From a virus, in the IMG/VR virus record IMGVR_UViG_3300019886_000011, positions 1 through 43,080 of that record: a stretch of 43,080 nt of DNA; one strand, given 5' to 3'. The notes beneath the pieces were generated by a model, which did no database searches, was not told the origin of the DNA, and saw only the letters and a list, made by a program, of their open reading frames with translations. The position numbers and the translations under genes were made by a program. Positions 35,962-42,719 of the stretch are shown one piece after another. Numbering within the stretch: the first letter of the stretch is position 1; every line of letters starts with the position of its first letter.

Positions 35962-37680
35962 TCAGGCGCCTCCTGACGCCAGCCAGCTCAATTGCTTCAC
36001 ATCCACTCGTTCAGGCTTCCAGTTGCAGGTCTGCGCCACGTAGGTCAGCGCACGCCCGGCGTTCTTGAAGCTCACGCTCTTGTCGTCGAGTCCGTAGCGC
36101 TTCAGCTGCGCCAGTTGCGCGTAGGTCGCTAGCCCTGCGTCGTGACGCTTGTTCCGCTCCATGAGTAGCTTCTTGGCTTCGCGCTCGGAGATGCTCGCGA
36201 TGGCGCCAGGCGGGACCTTCATCTTCGCTAGCGCCTCCTTCTGCTTTTCGGTGGCAGGCAGTCGCCCCCAACGCATGTCGTACCGAGTCGTGCTGCTCAG
36301 GTCGATGTCGAGCACCGCGAAGGGGTTGAAGCTTCGAACGTTCGCCGAGACCTTGGAACGCACCGCGGCGGCTACCGCTGCAAGTTCACGACGGGCCTCC
36401 TCCAGGCGCTTGCGCACATCGCCTCCAGGATTCTCCTTCGCCTTACGCTTGGCCTCTTCGACCTCCGCGTCGCTGTAGTCGCCGCCTAGTAGGTCTTCCG
36501 GCGTGATGAGTGCATGCTTCGTGGCGTTCCCGACGAAGTCTAAGACTAAAAGTGTCGATTTTTGGCTCGCTGCCACGGCTGCCCGCCGCTCTCCCGAGCC
36601 TTCGGCGCCGTGGATATGGTCTACCGTGCCCGGTAGCACCCTGGTTCCGCGCCCTACGGTCTGCGCGTAGAACATCCGCGACTTGGTGGGGCGCCCCTGG
36701 ATGATGAGCGAGGTAGCCGGGGCGTCAAAGCCTTCGATCGCGATACCCACGTTCATCAGCCGGCGGAGCTTGCCAGACCGGTAGTCAGCCGTGATTCGGT
36801 TGCGCTCGGTCGGGTCGGTTCCGCCGTGAATGAAGCCGGTGCTCTCGGGCTCCAAGGCGTTGAAACGTTCCGCCGCGTACTGGGCGGATTTGATGCCCGG
36901 GAAAAACCCGATCGCCTGCCGGTGCCGCTCCAGCTCCAGCGTCTTGCTCACGATGCCTTCCACGGCTCGCACCATGACCTCGTCCAGCTGCCCCTTGGCC
37001 AAGTCGCCAGCCACATCCTTGATGCCGTCCAGGACAATCTCACCAAGCTCGATTTGCTTGCCGGCGATAGGCACGAGGTACCCGGCTTCGATGCCCTGGA
37101 GAATATCGAAGCAGTAGGTGACCGAGTCAAACACTTTGCCCAGGGCCTTTTCGTCGGCACGGTCGGGAGTGGCTGTGACCCCGAGCACCTTCGCGCCGGT
37201 GAAGAAGTCGAGCGGTCGAACGTAGGTGTTGTCGCAAAAATGATGTGCTTCATCGCAGATAATCAGCGAAAAGTGGTCCTTTCCGTACCGGTCGAGACGG
37301 TGCTGCTGCTTGATGGTATCGATGCTCGCCATGACCAGCTGAGCTTTTCGCGACGCCGTCTCTCCCGCCTGGTCGACCTCGCACGGCACCCCGCACACCC
37401 GCTCCAGATGGGTCCGGCCCTGCTGCACGAGTTCGTTCCGATTGGCCAGCACCAGAACGTTGCCTCGCCCCTCTCGAATCCAGCGCCGAGCGAGCGAACT
37501 AAACACGAACGTTTTGCCGGTCCCCGTTGCCATCACGAGCAGCTGAGAGCGGTACTCATCGAAGCCGCCCCAAGATGCCTCACAAGCCTCTGCCTGGTAG
37601 AACCGAGCGCCAGGCCACGGGTCGGCTGAGACGGTCTCCTGAATGGCAGGGCGGGTCTGGAATAGCGATTGCTGGCTCAT
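35962..37680 (-). CDS. DEAH-box helicase, superfamily 2
   Basis: 572 residues from ATG 37680, preceded by GAGGGCGG. Walker A ATGTGKT (51-57), DEAH (143-146), motif III TATP (169-172), and QTVGRGTR (340-347) as motif VI. Organisation matches type III restriction-type/SSL2-like helicases found in phage replication modules. C-terminal ~120 residues contain a coiled region and a small domain (KYG..SFKNAG). Likely works with the DnaA-like protein and Erf in replication or recombination. Confidence 0.88.
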   Translation of the reverse strand: MSQQSLFQTRPAIQETVSADPWPGARFYQAEACEASWGGFDEYRSQLLVMATGTGKTFVFSSLARRWIREGRGNVLVLANRNELVQQGRTHLERVCGVPCEVDQAGETASRKAQLVMASIDTIKQQHRLDRYGKDHFSLIICDEAHHFCDNTYVRPLDFFTGAKVLGVTATPDRADEKALGKVFDSVTYCFDILQGIEAGYLVPIAGKQIELGEIVLDGIKDVAGDLAKGQLDEVMVRAVEGIVSKTLELERHRQAIGFFPGIKSAQYAAERFNALEPESTGFIHGGTDPTERNRITADYRSGKLRRLMNVGIAIEGFDAPATSLIIQGRPTKSRMFYAQTVGRGTRVLPGTVDHIHGAEGSGERRAAVAASQKSTLLVLDFVGNATKHALITPEDLLGGDYSDAEVEEAKRKAKENPGGDVRKRLEEARRELAAVAAAVRSKVSANVRSFNPFAVLDIDLSSTTRYDMRWGRLPATEKQKEALAKMKVPPGAIASISEREAKKLLMERNKRHDAGLATYAQLAQLKRYGLDDKSVSFKNAGRALTYVAQTCNWKPERVDVKQLSWLASGGA

Positions 37681-37686
37681 CCGCCC

Positions 37687-38010
37687 TCAGGCGTCGGCGG
37701 CGCTGGTAGCGACGGGACCGGATGCCACGATGTTGAACAGTGCCCACGTGCGAGGGAAGCGTTCAGCGAGCAGCGTGCCGACCGCCTCGGCGTAGACGCG
37801 AATCTCGTACTGAGCTGTTTTTGGCAGACGAAGCGCGGCAAACGCCAGCCAATTGCGGAGGTCCGTCGAGGCTCGCATGGTCGAGTAGCGCCCGACTGGC
37901 ACGCACAGGCGCGCAAGCTCCTTCGGTACGCCGCGAGCCATGCCGCTCTGGTAGACGCGCTCAGCATGCTCGTACACGTCCGCAAGCTCGGTTTCGGTTG
38001 GGGCGCTCAC
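37687..38010 (-). CDS. ThyX C-terminal-half protein
   Basis: 107 residues from GTG 38010 (GTGA overlap). YEHAERVYQSGMARGVPKELARLCVPVGRYSTMRASTDLRNWLAFAALRLPKTAQYEIRVYAEAV matches the second half of flavin-dependent thymidylate synthase, including G-x-x-x-E-x-AR, the Asn-bearing helix and AQ-EIR. The N-terminal half with the RHR-x-x-S motif that binds FAD is missing (family usual 200-250 aa). Either a decayed gene or a minimised protein. Confidence 0.7.
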   Translation of the reverse strand: MSAPTETELADVYEHAERVYQSGMARGVPKELARLCVPVGRYSTMRASTDLRNWLAFAALRLPKTAQYEIRVYAEAVGTLLAERFPRTWALFNIVASGPVATSAADA

Positions 38011-39065
38011 CGCTCAACACCAGCGCAACGCCGAATATCCTCCAGAGCCCTCTCCGTACTCGCGAAAAAATGCGGAGCACGCCCGGTACTCGCACGATAA
38101 ATCATGCCGCCCGCTAGAAACGGACCGAATTCCGACTCGAGCTTCTTCCCCTCGTCGCCAGCCAAAACGATCGCCCAGCCCGCGCGGCAATGCGTCGTTT
38201 CGCACGTATGCCATTGGCTCATATCGAGCGTCCCGCTGCCCGTGGTTACTGCGGTGAGAATCTTGCGATCGAGGTCTTCGACCACCGGAACAGCGGGGTT
38301 GCGCTTTAGAAATCTCTCAGCGCGCTGAGAGAGTGTTTCGGCGGACGGCGTCTCGCGTTTGTATGGTTCTGGCGGGTCTAATTTTTCTGCTCCAGGATCG
38401 AGGTACGCACCCGCGAGGTTCGCACGCGCGAACCTCGCACCTACGAGGTACGCACCCGCGAGGTTCGCACCCGCGAGGTTCGCACCTACGAGGGTCGCAT
38501 CCGCGAGGTTCGCACGCGCGAGGTCCGCATCCGCGAGGTTCGCACGCGCGAGGTTCGCACCTACGAGGTACGCACCCGCGAGGTTCGCATCCGCGAGGTT
38601 CGCACCCGCGAGGTCCGCACGCGCGAGGTTCGCACCTACGAGGTACGCACCCGCGAGGGTCGCATCCGCGAGGTACGCACCCGCGAGGTTCGCATCCGCG
38701 AGGTCCGCATCCGCGAGGTACGCATCCGCGAGGTTCGCATCCGCGAGGTTCGCACCTACGAGGGTCGCATCCGCGAGGTTCGCACCCGCGAGGTACGCAC
38801 CCGCGAGGTACGCACCCGCGAGGTTCGCACCTACGAGGGCCGCATCCGCGAGGTTCGCACGCGCGAGGTTCGCACCTACGAGGTACGCACCCGCGAGGTC
38901 CGCACGCGCCGCAACTGCCTCGATCAAAGCATCGCGCAGGTTGTCTGCGTTCACGCTGGTGTAGATGACGATTCCGGATCGGTTCTTGATGACAAACATG
39001 GTTTTCTTTCGGGGTAATTCGGGCGCCGTGGTCGGGTGTTGTCGCCAGCCGTTGGGCTTACTCAC
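38007..39065 (-). CDS. Pentapeptide-repeat protein with C-terminal phage domain
   Basis: 352 residues from GTG 39065 (GTGA overlap); ATG 38999 gives 330. MFVIKNRSGIVIYTSVNADNLRDALIEAVAA precedes about 34 pentapeptides (A-[DN]-L-A-x), a right-handed quadrilateral helix that can mimic DNA. The C-terminal ~100 residues (LDMSQWHTCETTHCRAGWAIVLAGDEG, GGMIYRASTG) form a domain often attached to phage pentapeptide arrays. The role is unknown; gyrase mimicry is known for some family members only. Confidence 0.85.
   Translation of the reverse strand: MSKPNGWRQHPTTAPELPRKKTMFVIKNRSGIVIYTSVNADNLRDALIEAVAARADLAGAYLVGANLARANLADAALVGANLAGAYLAGAYLAGANLADATLVGANLADANLADAYLADADLADANLAGAYLADATLAGAYLVGANLARADLAGANLADANLAGAYLVGANLARANLADADLARANLADATLVGANLAGANLAGAYLVGARFARANLAGAYLDPGAEKLDPPEPYKRETPSAETLSQRAERFLKRNPAVPVVEDLDRKILTAVTTGSGTLDMSQWHTCETTHCRAGWAIVLAGDEGKKLESEFGPFLAGGMIYRASTGRAPHFFASTERALEDIRRCAGVER
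38396..38906. repeat. 15-bp tandem repeat within the pentapeptide gene
   Basis: About 34 units of cgcgaggttcgcacc-type sequence with variation at fixed positions, each unit one pentapeptide. The DNA is far more uniform than protein needs alone, suggesting recent expansion or gene-conversion-like homogenisation. Confidence 0.85.
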
Positions 39066-40057
39066 TTAGTAGACCCTTTGTCCTTTACCCATCTCATCAT
39101 ATCGAAGTCCTCGCCTCGCTCGATGAACTTGGTGGCCTCGGGTAGGGCAGCGAAGAGCTTCGCCTTGTTCAGGGACTCGCGGCCACGGCACCGGTTGAAC
39201 CGCAAGACCTGCCCCTTGCGCTTGAGCGGCACGCCGCGCCGCGCGCACTCCCTGGCGTGTTCCTTCACCTTTTCGATCATTGGCTCGATGCGCTCGCAGT
39301 ACTCGAGCAGGGCGAGTAGCTTGGCAGGGTCGTCGATTGCGCCGCCTACTGCCGCCGGGCTCAGCACCGTGTCAGCCAAGGCAGCTGGCGCCGTGTACTC
39401 GGGGCAGTGCAGTCGCCCGTAGCAGTTGCGGCAGTGGTCGCCGAAGTTCGCCTCCGTGCCCACGTTGAGCGCGGCGTACATGATTCGCCCCCACAGGTCC
39501 AGCGACTCGAAGTCGTCGAGCCCATAGACCTTATCGCTCCAGCGCCATTCGGCGTACTCGATGATCCAAAGCCCGACGCAGAACGAATGGCAACCGTGCT
39601 TCTTGGCCCATGCGTAGCCGTAGGCCAAGAGCTGAAGCGAGTCGGGACCGCTCGTGGTCCAGGCACTTTTCTTCATGTCGCCCACATAGGCGACCCCGTC
39701 GTGAACCCACGCAAAGTCCAGGGTCCCGCACGTTACCACTTCACCTGACTCGGCAAACTCGCCCGTCAACGTCAAGCCAACCGGCTGTTCCTTGTCCGCT
39801 GCGGCGTAGGTCAACACGTGACCATTGACCGTCACGTCGCTCGGGCGCTTCCAAGTCTCGAGGGTCTCTAGTTCATTTGGCGTGAGCCGGGCGAGCTTCT
39901 CTTTCGCATCGGCGGCCCCAGCCTCGCGATCATGAAACGCACTCGACACCGCGGCAGCGCGGCCAGCCCCGTGCTCTTCTGAAAGCTTGCCAGCGAGCTG
40001 GCAGTATTGGACGACCGGTAGGAGGCTGATGCGATTTCCGATTTTGCTGTAGCTCAC
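39062..40057 (-). CDS. Cas4-like PD-(D/E)XK exonuclease with Fe-S cysteines
   Basis: 331 residues from GTG 40057 (GTGA overlap). Nuclease core: H42, GTLDFAWV (D114), VGDMKK (D127, K129), then LQLLAYGYAW (Q-x-x-x-Y). Cys residues C20, C209, C212 and C218 follow the Cas4/AddB arrangement of one N-terminal and three C-terminal ligands for a 4Fe-4S cluster. In phages such proteins pair with an annealing protein; here Erf is encoded two genes upstream. Likely resects double-strand ends. Confidence 0.78.
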   Translation of the reverse strand: MSYSKIGNRISLLPVVQYCQLAGKLSEEHGAGRAAAVSSAFHDREAGAADAKEKLARLTPNELETLETWKRPSDVTVNGHVLTYAAADKEQPVGLTLTGEFAESGEVVTCGTLDFAWVHDGVAYVGDMKKSAWTTSGPDSLQLLAYGYAWAKKHGCHSFCVGLWIIEYAEWRWSDKVYGLDDFESLDLWGRIMYAALNVGTEANFGDHCRNCYGRLHCPEYTAPAALADTVLSPAAVGGAIDDPAKLLALLEYCERIEPMIEKVKEHARECARRGVPLKRKGQVLRFNRCRGRESLNKAKLFAALPEATKFIERGEDFDMMRWVKDKGSTK

Positions 40058-40416
40058 GGGTTCTCCAGCCTTTCCAAGATGCGTTGCAGGCGCTCGGCAA
40101 GGTCGAGCATGGTTTCGTCCTCGTAGATGTTCTTGCCGAGCCCGAATCCTGACAGTGTCACATGTCCGCACACCTTACCGCCAACGATCAACGGCTTGTG
40201 TGGCCCCGGCAATGGGTTGGTTTCGCCGGCATCCCAGCGCTTGCATGCAGCACCGTGAGCCTCGCGCTCCGCGTCGGTTGAGCACTCGTGATCGGGACTG
40301 AACTTGCGAGGGTCCCCACCGTGGAAGTGGCCATAGCTCACCGACGAACTCTCGGCGCGGCACTCGTTCACGATTTGGCGAAGTTCATCTAGAGCCTCGG
40401 CTTCGCGTTCGCTCAT
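40054..40416 (-). CDS. Conserved phage protein with HGGDPRKFSPD motif
   Basis: 120 residues from ATG 40416 (ATGA overlap with the Erf stop). N-terminal helix, then YGHFHGGDPRKFSPDHECSTDAEREAH and GLGKNIYEDETMLDLAERLQRILERL. I have seen the HGGDPR-F-PD pattern in phage proteins of unknown function. An operator-like TGACAGTGTCA (40150-40160) lies inside it. Confidence 0.65.
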   Translation of the reverse strand: MSEREAEALDELRQIVNECRAESSSVSYGHFHGGDPRKFSPDHECSTDAEREAHGAACKRWDAGETNPLPGPHKPLIVGGKVCGHVTLSGFGLGKNIYEDETMLDLAERLQRILERLENP

Positions 40417-41123
40417 GGCTGGACCTTCAACCCTTCCAGCTTCGACACCAGGACCAAGCCGTTCAGCTCGGAGAGTCCGCCCAAAGCCCCTAGGCTATTC
40501 TTGAGACTGAAAGCTTCCAGCTCCGCCATAGTCATGCCGGCCTGCTGGGCCAGCTCTTTGACCCTGGCTTTGGTTTCGGTCGTTATCGCGCCCTGGGCGG
40601 GCCCTGGCGCTTCTTTGGGGGCTGGGCGGGCGGCAACCTGGGGCGGAGCTTGGCGCGGCGTAATAGTCGCCTTGTGCCCTCCAGCCTTGGCCCCGTCATC
40701 ATCCTCGCCGGACGGGAACACTGATAGCAAACTCACTCGCGCGTATCGCTTGGCATACGTGACGGCAGACCCGTACTCCTGCGGGCCGCTCCAGGGGAAC
40801 ATGGGAGAGGTGGACTCGATGCGGGCTGGGCCGTGCGCCAACACAGTCAACAGAGCGTTGCCCTCCTCTACCGGCAGCTGAATTAGAGCCAACTCGTATT
40901 TGGTCAGGGCCGGCTGAGTGGCCGCTATTACAACGTCCAGTCCGGCATAGTCGAAGGTGTACTGTCCTCCCGCTTTCATGGCGACTTTGGCCGTGCTGTC
41001 CTTGAGCACGGGCATAAACTCGCCCTGGGCTTTGGCCAGCGCTAGGAAAAGCGCAGCCAGCTCGGCGGGCTCTCCCACAAACTTCACATCTTCCCGAATT
41101 ACGGGAGCTTGTACTTCATCCAT
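40413..41123 (-). CDS. erf: Erf-family single-strand annealing protein
   Basis: 236 residues from ATG 41123. ERF landmarks in order: LAKAQGEFMPVLKD (28-42), YTFDYAGLDVVI (55-66), PALTKYELALIQ, the hydrophobic strand LLTVLAHGPARIEST, then PQEYGSAVTYAKRYARVSLLSVFPSGEDDDG (114-143). C-terminal ~50 residues form a separate helical domain (ETKARVKELAQQAGM...). Erf rings anneal complementary strands in phage recombination and circularisation. The frame is open upstream through the hexanucleotide repeat, but this start is clear. Confidence 0.9.
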   Translation of the reverse strand: MDEVQAPVIREDVKFVGEPAELAALFLALAKAQGEFMPVLKDSTAKVAMKAGGQYTFDYAGLDVVIAATQPALTKYELALIQLPVEEGNALLTVLAHGPARIESTSPMFPWSGPQEYGSAVTYAKRYARVSLLSVFPSGEDDDGAKAGGHKATITPRQAPPQVAARPAPKEAPGPAQGAITTETKARVKELAQQAGMTMAELEAFSLKNSLGALGGLSELNGLVLVSKLEGLKVQP

Positions 41124-41128
41124 TTCGG

Positions 41129-41332
41129 TCACGCTTTCTTTCTTTTTGAACCTGAGATCGACCCGTCCCCGGACCCGTGCCCGGACCCGTACCCGTCCCC
41201 GTACCCGGACCCGGACCCGGACCCGTACCCGTACCCGTACCCGTACCCGTCCCCGTACCCGTACCCGTCCCCGGACCCGGACCCGTACCCGGACCCGGGC
41301 CCGCACCCGGCCCGGTCCCCGATCGGGAGCAT
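41129..41332 (-). CDS. Gly-Tyr/Ser/Asp low-complexity protein
   Basis: 67 residues. ATG 41332 directly follows the TAG of the upstream gene and its TGA ends six bases before the Erf ATG, as expected for an operon gene. MLPIGDRAGCGPG leads into a GX dipeptide run (GY, GS, GD, GH) and a basic end SGSKRKKA. Encoded by the hexanucleotide repeat; other frames give RV or GT runs. A disordered, aromatic-rich composition of this kind can promote condensate formation in other proteins; a role here is speculation. Confidence 0.5.
   Translation of the reverse strand: MLPIGDRAGCGPGSGYGSGSGDGYGYGDGYGYGYGYGSGSGSGYGDGYGSGHGSGDGSISGSKRKKA
41161..41310. repeat. G-rich hexanucleotide repeat
   Basis: About 25 units of acccgt, acccgg and ccccgt type on the plus strand, i.e. 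GGGTAC/GGGTCC/GGGGAC on the minus (coding) strand. Regular GGG runs at 3-base spacing make it a strong G-quadruplex candidate in the mRNA just before the Erf gene. Confidence 0.85.
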
Positions 41333-41659
41333 CTACTTGCCCCACGATTCAGGAACGGGCAGCCGGAAAACCTCCGATGCTGCCGGGATGTTGACGCGGG
41401 TCTTAAGCAGGCGAATATCCACCCCTTTTTGCTTCGGGTTCTCCACGACAGCGGCGAATCCGATTGATTGCCACCCAAACACCCAAACCGCGGAGTCGAG
41501 GTAGATTCGGCCATTCTCCTCGGTTACGTCCCCGGCGAAAATCCAGCCTCGATCCACTACCACAACGGCGCGCGGCCCCTTGGGCAACGCCTGCACCGCA
41601 GAGCGCTTCACGTAGGTTTCACCGTCAACAACGATTTCCTGAACATCGACTTTAGTCAT
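41333..41659 (-). CDS. DUF6948-like small phage protein
   Basis: 108 residues from ATG 41659, with GAGG seven bases upstream. VDVQEIVVDGETYVKRSAVQ, then GWIFAGDVTEENGRIYLDSAVWVFGW and a C-terminal KTRVNIPAASEVFRLP. The 'V-AG-V---G--I-L--A--V-W' strand pattern resembles DUF6948 proteins. Function unknown. Confidence 0.6.
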   Translation of the reverse strand: MTKVDVQEIVVDGETYVKRSAVQALPKGPRAVVVVDRGWIFAGDVTEENGRIYLDSAVWVFGWQSIGFAAVVENPKQKGVDIRLLKTRVNIPAASEVFRLPVPESWGK

Positions 41660-41661
41660 TT

Positions 41662-41811
41662 TCACACCTCAGAGCCCATCAGGGCAGCAGACAGAATAGC
41701 GCCGTGGCGCGTGTAGGCATGGTCGGCAACCGGCCAGCCGTGGCGAAGCTGGAGGCGCTTTCGCCAGTGATTGAGAGCTACGCGTAGCGCCTCCAGCTCG
41801 CGCAAGCTCAC
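41662..41811 (-). CDS. Small hypothetical protein (49 aa)
   Basis: GTG 41811 overlaps the previous stop (GTGA); TGA at 41664-41662. Product: helical, basic, SLRELEALRVALNHWRKRL then HGWPVADHAYTRHGAILSAAL. It lies between two well-supported genes of the operon. Confidence 0.65.
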   Translation of the reverse strand: MSLRELEALRVALNHWRKRLQLRHGWPVADHAYTRHGAILSAALMGSEV

Positions 41812-42062
41812 TGAAAACCCGCCATCACGGAAACAGTCTTGTCCGTCGACGGGTCCACCACCCTGGCCACCACGTAGGAGCGGAGCACGCGGACCTTACC
41901 GCCCGGCTTCGTGGCGCCGCACACGCCCATGGTCACGCCGTTGGCATCCTTGAATTCGTTGAAGTTCAGGCACGCGACGGGCTTAGCTTCCTTCGCTTCG
42001 CCCGCGGCGAACGCGGTGCCAGCCGTCAGAATCAGAGCTGCAATCGTAAGTACTTTTCGCAT
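41808..42062 (-). CDS. Exported small protein
   Basis: 84 residues from ATG 42062 with AGGAG six bases upstream, the best ribosome site in the operon. Signal peptide MRKVLTIAALILTAGTAFA with cleavage after AFA. The mature part has two Cys (ACLNF, VCGA) and beta character (KVRVLRSYVVARVVDPS). Periplasmic role unknown. Confidence 0.75.
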   Translation of the reverse strand: MRKVLTIAALILTAGTAFAAGEAKEAKPVACLNFNEFKDANGVTMGVCGATKPGGKVRVLRSYVVARVVDPSTDKTVSVMAGFQ

Positions 42063-42090
42063 TGTGTTCTCCTGTCGGGCTTGATTGCCC

Positions 42091-42133
42091 TGGGGCGCCG
42101 GGCTGGAATCGAACCAGCGAGACCACGCGGCGC
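42091..42133 (-). ncRNA. tRNA-like acceptor/T-arm minihelix
   Basis: Minus strand: GCGCCGC (42133-42127), an 8-base linker, T-stem GCTGG, T-loop TTCGATT, CCAGC, acceptor CCGGCGC (42101-42095), a discriminator C and encoded CCA (42093-42091). The acceptor halves pair at six of seven positions. D-arm and anticodon arm are absent. Could be a tRNA-like minihelix, a decayed tRNA gene, or an attachment-site core copied from a tRNA 3' end. Confidence 0.6.
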
Positions 42134-42140
42134 GCTTGCG

Positions 42141-42515
42141 TCACTCGTCGTCGTCCACCTCCTCAGGCCACTCGATGTCGCCTAGGCGGTGCAGCACGTC
42201 AGCCTGGAGCGCCATGTACATCTGGGCTTCGACTGTCGGCGGCTTTTCGCCCATCTCATCCTCGTAGGCATCCGCGTTGTCAGTGCAGCACAAGCCCACT
42301 CGGGCCTGGTGGGTGTAGATGATGCTCTGGTGCCCATCGCAGGACTCGTGCAATGCATCGTTCAGGTCATCTTCCGTGACTTCACGGGACTTGATACGCT
42401 CCTCCAGGTCTTCGACGATGCCGCGCACGTCATCCCAGTAGTCACGCTCGATGACGCGCCACGCATCGTCGTAGCTAATCTCTGCAGTTTTGGTCGCTAG
42501 GTTGGTTCGGGCCAT
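42141..42515 (-). CDS. Conserved phage hypothetical protein
   Basis: 124 residues from ATG 42515 with AGGA nine bases upstream. YDDAWRVIERDYWDDVRGIVEDLEERI, ALHESCDGHQSIIYTHQARVGLCCTDNADAYEDEMGEKPP and an acidic tail. The 'HES-DGH--IIYT' block recurs in phage proteins of unknown function. First gene of the leftward DNA-metabolism operon, right after the operator-promoter at 42528-42555. Confidence 0.75.
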   Translation of the reverse strand: MARTNLATKTAEISYDDAWRVIERDYWDDVRGIVEDLEERIKSREVTEDDLNDALHESCDGHQSIIYTHQARVGLCCTDNADAYEDEMGEKPPTVEAQMYMALQADVLHRLGDIEWPEEVDDDE

Positions 42516-42527
42516 GTAGGTATCCTA

Positions 42528-42555
42528 TATATAGCGGGTCTATTGACAGTGTCAA
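42528..42555 (-). promoter_or_regulatory. Leftward promoter with perfect palindromic operator (site 9)
   Basis: TTGACAGTGTCAA (42543-42555) is a perfect palindrome. On the minus strand TTGACA (42555-42550), 16 bp, TATATA (42533-42528). Drives the DNA-metabolism operon from 42515 down to 34808. The operator overlaps the end of the gene at 42552. Confidence 0.85.
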
Positions 42556-42719
42556 CGGGTATTCGAGTTGGTGTGTCGCTTCGCTTGGAGCAAGTAGGCA
42601 CCCGGGCAGCGGCATTCGCGGTCGCCCTGGGCAGAGCAGCCGTACTGCTGACAGCGCTGGCAGATACCTTGGAGGGTTTCCACGAGACAGTCGCGGCAAG
42701 CGCAGGGGCGGTAGCTCAT
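42552..42719 (-). CDS. Small Cys-rich zinc-ribbon-like protein
   Basis: 55 residues from ATG 42719, overlapping the stop of the Ala-repeat gene (ATGA). MSYRPCACRDCLVETLQGICQRCQQYGC and ECRCPG give nine Cys (CxCxxC, CxxC, CxC). Probably binds one or two zinc ions. The frame is open upstream through the triplet repeat as RLRRL runs, which is the shadow of the Ala frame. Last gene of the operon starting at 1469. Confidence 0.7.
   Translation of the reverse strand: MSYRPCACRDCLVETLQGICQRCQQYGCSAQGDRECRCPGAYLLQAKRHTNSNTR

Noticed and set aside
38396-38906. Possible CRISPR array
   Set aside because: Units are contiguous 15-bp repeats without spacers and encode pentapeptides.
38333-38968. Plus-strand His/Gly/Ser-rich and Ala/Arg-rich ORFs across the pentapeptide gene
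   Set aside because: Antisense shadows of the 15-bp tandem repeat; no ribosome site and no sequence outside the repeat.
41124-41345. N-terminal extension of Erf by an Arg-Val repeat
   Set aside because: The frame is open because the repeat has no stops, but ATG 41123 starts the normal Erf domain; the Gly-Tyr frame has the better gene boundaries.
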